DNA of 64,000 bases from JBCBSK01 sp965250105. Its GTDB lineage: Bacteria > Pseudomonadota > Alphaproteobacteria > Rhizobiales > Tepidamorphaceae. Of the stretch, positions 1 through 8,809 are shown one piece after another; position 1 is the first letter of the stretch, and every line of letters starts with the position of its first letter. Under the pieces are notes generated by a model. The model saw only the letters and a list, made by a program, of their open reading frames with translations, did no database searches and was not told the origin of the DNA. The stretch lies in assembly GCA_965250105.1 (NCBI GenBank), contig OZ252290.1, positions 1 to 64,000 of the forward strand, in the 5' to 3' direction. A program made the position numbers and the translations under genes.

Positions 1-963
1 GATCAGGCAGGACAGAAGATTGGCCTCGTCGCTATTGGTCAGCGCGACGATGGTGTCGGTGTGCAGGATATCCGCCTCGCGCAGAAGCGTCTCGTCGAGC
101 GCGCTGCCATGCAGCACGACCGAGCGGTCGAGCACGTCGGCGACCTTGACGGCTCGCTCGCGGTCGGACTCGATCAGCTTGATCTTGGCGGTCGACTGGC
201 GCTGTTCGAGTTCGCGCGCCACATAGACGCCGATATTGCCGCCGCCGGCGATGATCACCCGGTTGGCCTCCGGCTCCTCGTGACCGAAGATCGACAATGT
301 GCGCCGGACATGATCCTGGTCGGCGACCACATAGGCGATGTCGCCGACCAGCATGACGTCGTCGGCATGCGGAATGAACACCTTGCCATCGCGATAGATG
401 CCGACGACGAGCGATCTGAGGTCCGGGAAGAGTTCGGTCAGCTGCCTGAGCGGGGTGTCGACGATCGGGCAGTTCTCCTCGCAGACGATGCCGGTCACCA
501 TGACCCGGCCGCCGGCGAATTCCGCTGTATCGAAGGCGCCCGGCAGCGCTAGGCGGCGCAGCACCATCTCGCCGACCTCGATCTCGGGCGAGATGATGAC
601 GTCGATCGGCAGATGGTCACGCGAGAACAGATCCCGCCAATGCGCCGCGAGATAGCTCTGCGCGCGCACGCGCGCCACCTTGGTCGGTACGTTGAACAGC
701 GAATGGGCCACCTGGCAGGCGACCATGTTGACCTCGTCATGCAGCGTGACGGCAATCAGCATGTCCGCCTCGCCGGCGCCGGCCTGCGCCAGCGTATCGG
801 GATGCGCGCCATGGCCAACAAAGCCCTGCACGTCGAGGATGTCGCTGATCGATTGGATCAGGCGCGCGGAATTGTCGATCACCGAGACATCATTGCCCTC
901 GATCGAGAGCTGTTCGGCGATGCCGAAGCCGACCTGTCCCGCGCCGCAGATGACGACCTTCAT
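1..963 (-). CDS. trkA: Trk potassium uptake regulatory protein TrkA (partial, 3' end outside window)
   Basis: Peripheral NAD-binding subunit that gates the TrkH/TrkG potassium channel at the inner membrane. The ATG is at 963 and the frame stays open to base 1, giving 321 residues of a family that is usually about 458, so the last quarter is missing. Two Rossmann TrkA-N modules are visible: GAGQVG at residues 7-12 and GGGNIG at residues 240-245, separated by a TrkA-C-like segment (about 140-220). It follows ntrX by about 90 bp on the same strand, the usual position of trkA after ntrYX in alphaproteobacteria. The frame and family are clear; only the C-terminus cannot be judged. Confidence 0.95.
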   Translation of the reverse strand, partial: MKVVICGAGQVGFGIAEQLSIEGNDVSVIDNSARLIQSISDILDVQGFVGHGAHPDTLAQAGAGEADMLIAVTLHDEVNMVACQVAHSLFNVPTKVARVRAQSYLAAHWRDLFSRDHLPIDVIISPEIEVGEMVLRRLALPGAFDTAEFAGGRVMVTGIVCEENCPIVDTPLRQLTELFPDLRSLVVGIYRDGKVFIPHADDVMLVGDIAYVVADQDHVRRTLSIFGHEEPEANRVIIAGGGNIGVYVARELEQRQSTAKIKLIESDRERAVKVADVLDRSVVLHGSALDETLLREADILHTDTIVALTNSDEANLLSCLI

Positions 964-1051
964 CTAGTCATTCCGTTCAATCTGTAAGCTGATCGCGCCA
1001 TGGGGGCCTGATGTCGGCGCAAAGCGCAACGACCTAGCATGACGCCGGTCA

Positions 1052-2416
1052 TTAGGCGATGCCAAGCGACTTCAATTTGCGATGCAGCGCGGAGCGTTCC
1101 ATGCCGATGAATTCGGCGGTGCGGGAGATGTTGCCGCCGAACCGGTTGATCTGGGCGACGAGATATTCGCGTTCGAACACTTCGCGGGCATCGCGCAGCG
1201 GCATCGACATGAGCTGATCGGCCCGCGCGCCCCCCGGCACCGGCGGCAGGGTCTCGCCGACCTCGGCGGGCAGCATGTCGGCGCTGACCACCGCCTCGGC
1301 ATCGCCACCGGTCAGGATCATCAGCCTTTCGACATTGTTGCGCAGTTGCCGGATATTGCCTGGCCAGTCATGCGCCTGGAGAACCGCCATGGCATCCTCG
1401 CCGATGCGCCGCACCGGCAGGCCGGTGGAGCGCGAGATCTGCTCCATGAAAACCTGGATGAGATGCGGGATGTCCTCGCGCCGTTCGGCCAGCGGCGGCA
1501 CCCGGAGCGGCACGACGCTCAACCGATGGAACAGATCCTCGCGGAAGCTGCCCTCGGCGACGAGGCTCTCGAGATCGCGGCTCGACGACGACATGATGCG
1601 CACGTCGACCTGGACCTTCTCGGTCCCGCCGACCGGCGAAAAGGACTGGTCGACCAGGACGCGCAGGATCTTGCCCTGGGTTTCGAGCGGCATATCGGCG
1701 ACTTCGTCGACGAAGAGCGTGCCGTTATGCGCTTCTTCGAGCGCGCCGATCGAGCGCTTGCCATTCTCCGTCGTGCTGCCGAACAGGGTCTCGGCCATCT
1801 GGTCCGGCGTGATCGAGGCGGCGTTGAGGACGACGAAGGGGCCGCTCGCGCGATGCGACTTGCGGTGCATGATCCGGGCCGCCAGTTCCTTGCCCGCGCC
1901 CGACGGCCCCGAGATCAGCACACGGCTGTTGGTCGGCGCGATGCGGTCGATCGTCTGGCGCAGCTGATTGGTCAGCGTCGCGCCGCCGAAGAGTTCCTCC
2001 GGCTCGCCGGATTTCTCGCGCAAGGAGCGCACTTCGCGCTTGAGCATCGAGGATTCATGGGCGCGCTGGGCGATCAGCACCAGGCGGTCGGCCTTGAACG
2101 GCTTTTCGATATAGTCATAGGCGCCGCGCTTGATCGCCGCGACCGCCGTCTCGATCGTGCCATGGCCGCTGATCATGACCACCGGCACGTCGGGATGATC
2201 CTCGCGCAAGACGTTCAGGAGTTCGAGCCCGTCCATCCGGCTGCCCTGCAGCCAGATATCGAGAAAGACCAGCGACGGTCGGCGCGCGGTGATGGCGGCG
2301 ATCGCCGCGTCGCTGTCGCCGGCGGTACGCGCGGCATAGCCTTCATCTTCGAGTATGCCCGCGACCAAGTCGCGAATATCGGCTTCGTCGTCGACGACGA
2401 GAACATCTCCGGTCAC
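1052..2416 (-). CDS. ntrX: Nitrogen assimilation response regulator NtrX
   Basis: Response regulator partner of NtrY, 454 aa. The receiver domain is about residues 1-120 with the phospho-acceptor Asp53 (FLDIWLQG), followed by an AAA+ domain (Walker A GPSGAGKE at 170-177, Walker B GTLFVDEVAD at 232-241) and a C-terminal Fis-type helix-turn-helix. The sigma-54-contacting GAFTGA loop is absent: around residues 211-226 the sequence runs LFGSTTENGKRSIGALEE. This is the known state of alphaproteobacterial NtrX, which therefore probably does not activate sigma-54. The start is GTG with a strong GGAGG five bases upstream. ntrY ends 12 bp before it, so the two are probably co-transcribed. Confidence 0.96.
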   Translation of the reverse strand: MTGDVLVVDDEADIRDLVAGILEDEGYAARTAGDSDAAIAAITARRPSLVFLDIWLQGSRMDGLELLNVLREDHPDVPVVMISGHGTIETAVAAIKRGAYDYIEKPFKADRLVLIAQRAHESSMLKREVRSLREKSGEPEELFGGATLTNQLRQTIDRIAPTNSRVLISGPSGAGKELAARIMHRKSHRASGPFVVLNAASITPDQMAETLFGSTTENGKRSIGALEEAHNGTLFVDEVADMPLETQGKILRVLVDQSFSPVGGTEKVQVDVRIMSSSSRDLESLVAEGSFREDLFHRLSVVPLRVPPLAERREDIPHLIQVFMEQISRSTGLPVRRIGEDAMAVLQAHDWPGNIRQLRNNVERLMILTGGDAEAVVSADMLPAEVGETLPPVPGGARADQLMSMPLRDAREVFEREYLVAQINRFGGNISRTAEFIGMERSALHRKLKSLGIA

Positions 2417-2428
2417 AAAGACCTCCGG

Positions 2429-4786
2429 TCAGGCTGTTGACAGATCAGGGTTTTCGGGCGCGGCCGCATCGCTTTGCGGCCCCGACGGGTCCTCGGTGGC
2501 GGAAGCCTCGGCGGCACTGTCCGCCCTGTTGGCGGGAAAGATCAGGCGCACCATGGCGCCGCGCCCGCCATTGGCGACGGCGGGGGCGTCGGCGAGTTCG
2601 AGCCGGCCGCCATGTTCCTCTAGAATGCGGCCGACGATGGCGAGCCCCAGCCCGGTCCCCTTGTCGCGATGGGTGACATAAGGTTCGAGCAGCTTGTGGC
2701 GGTTTTCCTTCGGCAGGCCGATCCCGTCATCGATGACGTCGATGATGATCTCGCCGCCGGTTTCGCGCAGGCGCACGTCGATCCTCCCGGCGTCATCGTC
2801 GGCGTCGCGCTCGACGGCGGCCACCGCCTCGGTCGCGTTCTTGACGATATTGGTGAGCGCCTGGGCGATGAGCCTTGTGTCCATGCGCGCGCGCACCGGC
2901 TCCTCCGGAACGGAGACCGAAATGGCCAGGTCGGGATTGGCCACCTGCATCATGAACACCGTTTCGCGCACCACGGTGGTGACGTTCTCGGTGGCGAAGC
3001 TGGGTTTGGGCATGCGCGCGAAGGTCGAGAACTCGTCCACCATGCGGCCGATATCGCCGACCTGGCGGATGATCGTTTCGGTGCATTGGTCGAACACGTC
3101 GCGGTCGTCGGTGATGACCCGGCCATATTTGCGCTTCAGTCGCTCGGCCGAGAGCTGGATCGGGGTCAGCGGGTTCTTGATTTCATGGGCGATGCGGCGG
3201 GCGACATCGGCCCAGGCCGAGGTGCGCTGCGCCTTGATGAGATCGGTGATGTCGTCGAGCGTGACGACGAGGCTGTGGTCGGAGGGGTCGTCCCCTTCGA
3301 GCGCCACGCGGGCGGCGACGATCCGCTCGCGGCCGTGCCGGGTGATCGACACCTGTTCCTGAACCAGTCCGATCCGGTCGATCTCGGCGCGCCCCAGAAG
3401 GTCGGCGATCTCCGGCAGGACGCTGGCGATCGGCTGTCCGAAACTGTCCTCGCTGCCGATCAGTTCCAGCGCCGTGCGGTTGGCGACCGAGATCCGACCT
3501 TCGGCGTCGACGCCGATGACGCCGGCCGGCACGCCGGCCAGGACGGCTTCGATGAAGCGGCGGCGTTCGTCCATCTCGCTATTGACGGAGAGCAGCGCAT
3601 TGCGCTGGCTGTTCAGCTCCGACGTCATCAGATTGAACGTGCCGGCGAGCCCGGACAGATCGCCCTCGCTGCCCTCGGACGGCACGCGCACATCGAGATT
3701 GCCGCGTGCCACCTCGCGCGAGGCGCCGATCAGCCGCCGGATCGGCGCGACCAGCCGATTGGCGAAGCTGATGCCGATCCAGATCGCCGATAACAAGAGA
3801 ATCAGTGTGAAGCCGATATAGACCAGGCCGAAGGCGATCTGGACCCCCATGCGCCGCTGGGCCAGCTGGCCGTATTCGGCGACATTCTGCTGTGTCAGGC
3901 CGAGATAGCGCAGCACCTGCTCGTCGACGGTGCGCACGATGTAGAGATAGCCGTCGTTGAAATCGCTCAGCCGGACCACCGCGCCGACATAATCGGTCGG
4001 CCCCGGCGCGATCAGGATCGGCTGGCCGTCGCGCGCCCGTTCCATGGCCTCGGGCGGCGGCATGAGAAAGTCGCGCTCCACGCCGGTTTCGGCCTGGGCC
4101 AGGATATCGGTGTTGGAATCGATGACATAAGCACCTTCCAGCACCCGGATCGAGGCCTGGCCGTTGAGCAGCGCGCTGAACCGCGACGGCTGATGCTCGT
4201 AAAGGCCGCGCGCCCGGTTGATATCGTTGGCCATGGCCAGGACATCGGCGCGGATCACCTGGCCATGCTCGCGCATATAGGACTGGGCGACTGCCATCGA
4301 GGTGTCGACGATGGCGCGCGTGCGCTCGGAGAACCAGGCATCGAGTCCCCGGTCGAGGGTGACGCTGGCGATGACCGCGACGAGGATCGCTGGCAGCGCG
4401 GCGACGATCGAGAACAGGCCCACGATACGGACATGCAGGCGCGCGCCCGCCGTGCCGCGCCGGCGCGCCTGCAAGAGCTCGTAGACTTCGGTGACGATGC
4501 AGCCGACGAGGCCGAGCACGAAGGCGATGTTGCAGACCGACAGGATCGCGATGACGAGCCCGGTCGGGCGCACCGGCGACAGGCCAGTCAGCACGACGAA
4601 AGTGGTCACGGCCGAGACGATCGCGCCAACCATCGATACTGCCCCGACGATCGCCGTGGTCGACAGGCCGGGCGATGTCCTCTCGGCGCGCTCCGACGCT
4701 GGCCGGCCATCGGCCCGCTCCTGCCGGTCTTCACGCCGGTCATCGCGCCTGCTAGGTCGCGGCGAGGCTATGCTGGTCGTGCTCAC
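2429..4786 (-). CDS. ntrY: Membrane-bound nitrogen regulation sensor histidine kinase NtrY
   Basis: Transmembrane sensor kinase that phosphorylates NtrX, 785 aa. Visible in order: a charged cytoplasmic N-terminus, several hydrophobic segments (about residues 43-65, 78-105 and 120-148), a periplasmic sensor region, another TM at about 325-345, a HAMP linker (RLVAPIRRL onward), a PAS domain, a HisKA H-box (RIAHEIKNPLTP) and an HATPase_c domain with the GTGLGLAIV box near the C-terminus. The start given is GTG at 4786 with no convincing Shine-Dalgarno; the next in-frame Met is at residue 52, so the N-terminus is uncertain. A 184 bp gap separates it from ntrC, so ntrYX may have its own promoter. 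Confidence 0.95.
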   Translation of the reverse strand: MSTTSIASPRPSRRDDRREDRQERADGRPASERAERTSPGLSTTAIVGAVSMVGAIVSAVTTFVVLTGLSPVRPTGLVIAILSVCNIAFVLGLVGCIVTEVYELLQARRRGTAGARLHVRIVGLFSIVAALPAILVAVIASVTLDRGLDAWFSERTRAIVDTSMAVAQSYMREHGQVIRADVLAMANDINRARGLYEHQPSRFSALLNGQASIRVLEGAYVIDSNTDILAQAETGVERDFLMPPPEAMERARDGQPILIAPGPTDYVGAVVRLSDFNDGYLYIVRTVDEQVLRYLGLTQQNVAEYGQLAQRRMGVQIAFGLVYIGFTLILLLSAIWIGISFANRLVAPIRRLIGASREVARGNLDVRVPSEGSEGDLSGLAGTFNLMTSELNSQRNALLSVNSEMDERRRFIEAVLAGVPAGVIGVDAEGRISVANRTALELIGSEDSFGQPIASVLPEIADLLGRAEIDRIGLVQEQVSITRHGRERIVAARVALEGDDPSDHSLVVTLDDITDLIKAQRTSAWADVARRIAHEIKNPLTPIQLSAERLKRKYGRVITDDRDVFDQCTETIIRQVGDIGRMVDEFSTFARMPKPSFATENVTTVVRETVFMMQVANPDLAISVSVPEEPVRARMDTRLIAQALTNIVKNATEAVAAVERDADDDAGRIDVRLRETGGEIIIDVIDDGIGLPKENRHKLLEPYVTHRDKGTGLGLAIVGRILEEHGGRLELADAPAVANGGRGAMVRLIFPANRADSAAEASATEDPSGPQSDAAAPENPDLSTA

Positions 4787-4890
4787 GCGATCAGATCGTC
4801 CACATCACAGTATCGAGGCGCTGAACGGCGGCCATCGTCGGCCGTCACACGCATCGGTGCCACCGACCATGCCGCCGTGACCGATGCAAC

Positions 4891-4906
4891 GCAACAACAA
4901 TGTTGC
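4891..4906. promoter_or_regulatory. Inverted repeat GCAACA-N4-TGTTGC upstream of ntrY
   Basis: Perfect 6 bp dyad in the 184 bp gap between ntrC and ntrY, about 105 bp upstream of the ntrY start. Neighbouring bases carry further TTGC/GCAA words. It could be an operator for the ntrYX promoter; no known regulator consensus is matched with confidence. Confidence 0.3.
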
Positions 4907-4970
4907 AATTATGGCACATCGATGGCGCTGGCGGATGCCGCTTCCATCGCTTTCATTGACGATTACGTGC

Positions 4971-6407
4971 TCAGCGCCCGCCGCGGATGACCGGAATGTC
5001 GAGGTCGCGGATCTTCTTGCGCAGCGTGTTGCGGTTGAGGCCGAGGAGTTCGGCGGCGCGGATCTGATTGCCGCGCGTCGCGGCGAGCGCCGCCCCGATC
5101 AGCGGCGGCTCGATCTCGCGCAGCATGCGGTGATAGAGGCCTGGCGGCGGCAATTGGTCGCCGAACTGGTTGAAATAGGTCGCGAGATGGCGCTCGACGG
5201 CGCCCGACAGGGTTTCGTCCGTGCCATTGGTGGCTTCGGTGGCGGGTTCGGCGAGGCCGGCCAGTTCGGTCTCGACTATGCCGACCCCGATCGTCTCCTG
5301 CGGGTAGAGTGCCGCGAGGCGGCGGACGAAATTTTCGAGTTCGCGCACATTTCCCGGCCAGCGATAGCGCTTGAGGCGGTCGAAGGCGGCCGCGTCGAGC
5401 GATTTCGCCGGCAGCCCTTCGCGCTCGATCAGGGCGAAGAAATGGCGCACCAGATCGCCGACATCCTCGAGCCGTTCGCGCAAGGGCGGCAACCTGACCG
5501 GCACCACGTTGAGCCGGTAGAACAGATCCTCGCGGAACAGGCCCTGATGGATCAGTTGCCTGAGATCCTTGTTGGTGGCGGCGATGATCCGCACATCGGT
5601 GCGGATCGGCACCCGGCCGCCGACGGTCGTGTATTCACCTTCCTGCAGGACGCGCAGGAGCCGGGTCTGGGCTTCCATCGGCATGTCGCCGATCTCGTCT
5701 AGGAACAGCGTGCCGGCCTCGGCCTGTTCGAACTGGCCGGCGCTGCGCGACTGGGCGCCGGTGAAGGCGCCTTTCTCATGCCCGAACAGTTCGGCCTCGA
5801 TCAGGTCGCGCGGAATCGCCGCCATGTTGATGGCGATGAACGGACCGTTGGCGCGCTTGCCGAAGTCATGCAGCGCGCGGGCGACCAGTTCCTTGCCGGT
5901 GCCCGATTCGCCCGAGATCATGACCGTGAGATCGGTCTGCATCAGCCGCGCCAGCACGCGGTAGATGTCCTGCATGGCCGCCGATCGGCCGATCAGCGGA
6001 ATGCTGTCGTCCTGACCGGCCGGCGCGTTGCGCTCGGTCTTCGGCGCCGCGATGGCGCGGCCGACGATCGAGACGAGTTCGTTCAGATCGAAGGGTTTCG
6101 GCAGATAGTCGAAGGCGCCCTTCTCGGATGCGCGAATGGCGGTCATGAAGGTGTTCTGCGCGCTCATCACGATGACCGGCAGTTCCGGCCGCCCACGCTT
6201 GATGCGCGGCAGGAGGTCGAAGGCGTTCTCGTCGGGCATCACCACGTCGGTGATCACGACATCGCCCTCCCCCTGATTGACCCAGCGCCACAGGGTCGCG
6301 GCATTCGACGTGGTTTTGACCTCGTAGCCGACGCGCGACAGCGCCTGGTTCAGGACGGTGCGGATGGCGGTATCATCGTCGGCGACGAGTATGCGGCCTG
6401 ACGGCAT
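4971..6407 (-). CDS. ntrC: Nitrogen regulation response regulator NtrC (sigma-54 activator)
   Basis: Sigma-54-dependent transcription activator phosphorylated by NtrB, 478 aa from the chosen ATG. The receiver carries Asp54 (VITDVVMP), the AAA+ domain has GESGTGKE at 166-173 and an intact GAFTGA loop at 213-218, and a Fis-type HTH ends the protein (AAELLGLNRNTLRKKI). The frame is open 45 codons further upstream, but the ATG at 6407 has AAGGAG in front, begins with the family-typical receiver N-terminus, and lies 5 bp after the ntrB stop. Unlike NtrX next door, it keeps every element needed to drive sigma-54 promoters. Confidence 0.97.
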   Translation of the reverse strand: MPSGRILVADDDTAIRTVLNQALSRVGYEVKTTSNAATLWRWVNQGEGDVVITDVVMPDENAFDLLPRIKRGRPELPVIVMSAQNTFMTAIRASEKGAFDYLPKPFDLNELVSIVGRAIAAPKTERNAPAGQDDSIPLIGRSAAMQDIYRVLARLMQTDLTVMISGESGTGKELVARALHDFGKRANGPFIAINMAAIPRDLIEAELFGHEKGAFTGAQSRSAGQFEQAEAGTLFLDEIGDMPMEAQTRLLRVLQEGEYTTVGGRVPIRTDVRIIAATNKDLRQLIHQGLFREDLFYRLNVVPVRLPPLRERLEDVGDLVRHFFALIEREGLPAKSLDAAAFDRLKRYRWPGNVRELENFVRRLAALYPQETIGVGIVETELAGLAEPATEATNGTDETLSGAVERHLATYFNQFGDQLPPPGLYHRMLREIEPPLIGAALAATRGNQIRAAELLGLNRNTLRKKIRDLDIPVIRGGR

Positions 6408-6412
6408 CGGGG

Positions 6413-7591
6413 TCACTCCTTCTCGGCGCCCTGCCCGGCGACGCCGGTGGCCGTTCCGGTCGGGTCCTGGGGCATCTGGGCCGCGCCGTCCCAGACCGGC
6501 ATCAGAACGCGGAACACCGTGTTCTTGGGCTGCGATTCGCATTCGACGACCCCGCCGTGATTGCCGACGATCTTGGCGACGAGCGCGAGGCCGAGCCCGC
6601 TGCCGCTTTCCTTGGTGGTCACGAAGGGATCGAACAGAAGCGGCAGGAGGTCCGGGGGCACGCCGGGGCCCGTGTCGCGGATGCGGATTTCGAGCGGCAA
6701 GCTGACGCGCTCGCGCGTCCCCGGCACCGACAGCCGCACGCCGGGCCGATAGGCGGTCGACAGATGGATCTCGCCATCCGTCGCCTGGCCGCCGATGGCC
6801 TCGGCGGCGTTCTTGACCAGATTGAGAAACACCTGGATCAGCTGGTCGCGATCCCCCGGCACCGGCGGCAGCGAGGGATCGAAATCCTCGACGAAGCGGA
6901 TATGGCGGGCAAAGCCGTTGCCGGCCAGGCGCTGCACATGGTCGAGGACGGAATGGATGTTGACCGGCTCGCGCGTCACCGGGCGTTCGTCGGAGAAGAC
7001 CTCCATCCGGTCGACGAGCTTGACGATCCGGTCGGCCTCGTCGCGGATCAGCCGGGTCAAGGTGCGGTCGTCCTCGCCGACCGTCGCGTCGAGAAGCTGC
7101 GCCGCGCCCCTGATGCCGGACAAGGGATTCTTGATCTCATGCGCCAGCATGCTGGCGAGCGCGGTGACACTGCGCGCCGCGCCGCGATGGGTCAGCTGAC
7201 GGTCGAACTTCTCGGCGATGGAGCGCTCTTGGAACAAAAGCGCCACATGGTCCGGCCGGTCGACCAGCGGCGCGACGAAAATGTCCGACAGCCTGTCGCC
7301 GCTGACCCGGGGCGTCCCGACATCGACCCTGTATTCGACGATCGTCGCGCCACGATCGCGGGCCTGTTCGACGAGCTGGTTGATCGGACTGCCGAATGGC
7401 AGGAAATCCTTGATCCTGCGGCCGCGCAAGACGCGCCGGCTCGCTTGGAAGAAGGCTTCGGCGGCATCGTTGACAAGCTGGATCGTATTGTCCGCGTCGA
7501 CGAGCACGACGGGATGCGGCAAGGCGGCGAGCACCGCGTCCGGCAGATCAGTCGTCCCGCCCGCCGCCAAGGCCTTCTTGACGCCCGTCAT
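6413..7591 (-). CDS. ntrB: Nitrogen regulation histidine kinase NtrB
   Basis: Cytosolic two-component kinase/phosphatase controlled by PII proteins, partner of NtrC. 392 aa from the ATG at 7591, which overlaps the dusB stop as ATGA; an in-frame start 11 codons upstream is possible but less likely. A PAS domain spans about residues 18-110 (HPVVLVDADNTIQLVN), the phospho-acceptor is His151 in MLAHEIKNPLSGI, and the HATPase_c domain has the N-box LVKNAAEAI and G-box GSGLGLALV. The overlap with dusB and the 5 bp gap to ntrC point to a dusB-ntrB-ntrC operon (the classical nifR3-ntrBC arrangement). Confidence 0.96.
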   Translation of the reverse strand: MTGVKKALAAGGTTDLPDAVLAALPHPVVLVDADNTIQLVNDAAEAFFQASRRVLRGRRIKDFLPFGSPINQLVEQARDRGATIVEYRVDVGTPRVSGDRLSDIFVAPLVDRPDHVALLFQERSIAEKFDRQLTHRGAARSVTALASMLAHEIKNPLSGIRGAAQLLDATVGEDDRTLTRLIRDEADRIVKLVDRMEVFSDERPVTREPVNIHSVLDHVQRLAGNGFARHIRFVEDFDPSLPPVPGDRDQLIQVFLNLVKNAAEAIGGQATDGEIHLSTAYRPGVRLSVPGTRERVSLPLEIRIRDTGPGVPPDLLPLLFDPFVTTKESGSGLGLALVAKIVGNHGGVVECESQPKNTVFRVLMPVWDGAAQMPQDPTGTATGVAGQGAEKE

Positions 7592-8643
7592 GCCGCCAGG
7601 CCCATGTCGGCCTCGTGCGCGCATGCGGTCCCGGCGAGCCGCGCCAGCGCTTCGAGAACGCGGTCGGGATCGGTTTCGGTCAGGATGGCCTTGCCGGCGC
7701 CACTCCGGCGCAGGCCCGGCCAGACCCGATCCATGGTCCAGGCGACATGCTTGCGCGCCACTCGGACGCCGATCTCGACGCCATAGAGGGTAAAGACATC
7801 GCCGACCTGGTCACATAGCAAACGCGCAACAGCCTCCGGATCCGGCGTCTCCGGCGGCGGTGCACCGGCCAGCGCCGCCGCCCACTGGCCCAGAACCCAG
7901 GGTTGGCCCTGCGCCGCGCGGCCGATCATGACGCCGGCGGCGCCCGAGGCCGCCAGCGCCGCGCGGCAGGCGGATACCGAATCGATATCGCCATTGACGA
8001 CCACCGGCACCGAAACGGCATCGGTCACCGCGCTGACCGCGTCCCAATCGGCTTGGCCCGAATAGAACTGGCAGCGGGTGCGGCCATGAATCGCGATCAT
8101 GGCGACGCCGCTCGTTTCCGCGCGGCGCGCGATATCCGCCGCGTTGCGGCCTGTCTCCGACCAGCCGAGGCGCATTTTCAGGGTCACCGGACCGTCGACG
8201 GCGGCGACCACGGCATCGACCAGCCGCAGCGCCATGTCGGGATCGGCCATCAGGGCGGAGCCGGCGAGCCGCGTCGTCACCCTTTTGTTGGGACAGCCCA
8301 TATTGATGTCGACGATATCGGCACCGGCATCGCGGGCGAGCCGGGCGGCCTCGCCCATCCAATAGGGGTCCCAGCCGGCGATCTGGACCACATGCGGCGC
8401 GTCCTGGCCGTCGTCATGGGCGCGCGCCTTGAGCGCCATGTCGGGATGGCCATCGGCGAGCGCGGCGCTGGCGATCATCTCCGACACGACATAAGGCGCG
8501 CCCAGCCGGGCCGCGAGCCGGCGGAACGGCGCATCGGTGATGCCGGCCATCGGCGCGAGCAGGACGGTGCCCGCCACCTTGACGGAGCCGATGCTGAGGC
8601 CGCTATGGAAGGAGTCGTGCCGGGAAATCGCGCTGCCGCTCAT
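7588..8643 (-). CDS. dusB: tRNA dihydrouridine synthase DusB (NifR3)
   Basis: FMN-dependent reductase that makes dihydrouridine in tRNA D-loops, 351 aa. The TIM-barrel starts with VLLAPMAGITDAPFRRL; the catalytic Cys lies in DINMGCPNKRV, followed by the substrate-loop HGRTRCQFYSG and the phosphate-binding IGRAAQGQPW. It is the first gene of the ntrBC operon. The ATG at 8643 has no Shine-Dalgarno and sits two bases after an 8 bp inverted repeat (8646-8671), so either the transcript is nearly leaderless or the true start is a later codon such as the GTG at codon 23. Confidence 0.95.
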   Translation of the reverse strand: MSGSAISRHDSFHSGLSIGSVKVAGTVLLAPMAGITDAPFRRLAARLGAPYVVSEMIASAALADGHPDMALKARAHDDGQDAPHVVQIAGWDPYWMGEAARLARDAGADIVDINMGCPNKRVTTRLAGSALMADPDMALRLVDAVVAAVDGPVTLKMRLGWSETGRNAADIARRAETSGVAMIAIHGRTRCQFYSGQADWDAVSAVTDAVSVPVVVNGDIDSVSACRAALAASGAAGVMIGRAAQGQPWVLGQWAAALAGAPPPETPDPEAVARLLCDQVGDVFTLYGVEIGVRVARKHVAWTMDRVWPGLRRSGAGKAILTETDPDRVLEALARLAGTACAHEADMGLAA

Positions 8644-8645
8644 AT

Positions 8646-8671
8646 TCTAGGCATGTTCAAAACTGCCTAGA
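8646..8671. promoter_or_regulatory. Perfect inverted repeat TCTAGGCA-N10-TGCCTAGA before dusB
   Basis: Arms of 8 bp with a 10 bp spacer lie in the 166 bp gap between the divergent dusB and ispDF, ending two bases from the dusB ATG. A 10 bp palindrome (CATTGCAATG, 8691-8700) lies beside it. It could be an operator of the dusB-ntrBC promoter or, if transcribed, a hairpin abutting the start codon. Confidence 0.4.
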
Positions 8672-8809
8672 GTGTAACCATTGATTGCCGCATTGCAATG
8701 GAACTGTGGCGCGCGCCCGGGCGAATGGGATAAGACCAAGGTCTAACGGCTTCCGGGCACACTGATTTCCACGGGTCGGTTAGGGTCGGACTCCTTAAGA
8801 ACATATGAC

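Noticed and set aside
1082..2440. Long plus-strand open frame opposite ntrX
   Set aside because: His/Arg/Asp-rich composition typical of the antisense of a GC-rich gene; ntrX on the other strand has complete domain motifs.
4912..4927. TGGCAC-N-rich match to a sigma-54 promoter (GG-N10-GC) on the plus strand between ntrC and ntrY
   Set aside because: It points into ntrY's antisense direction with no plus-strand gene downstream, and the TTGC half is poor (TGGC).
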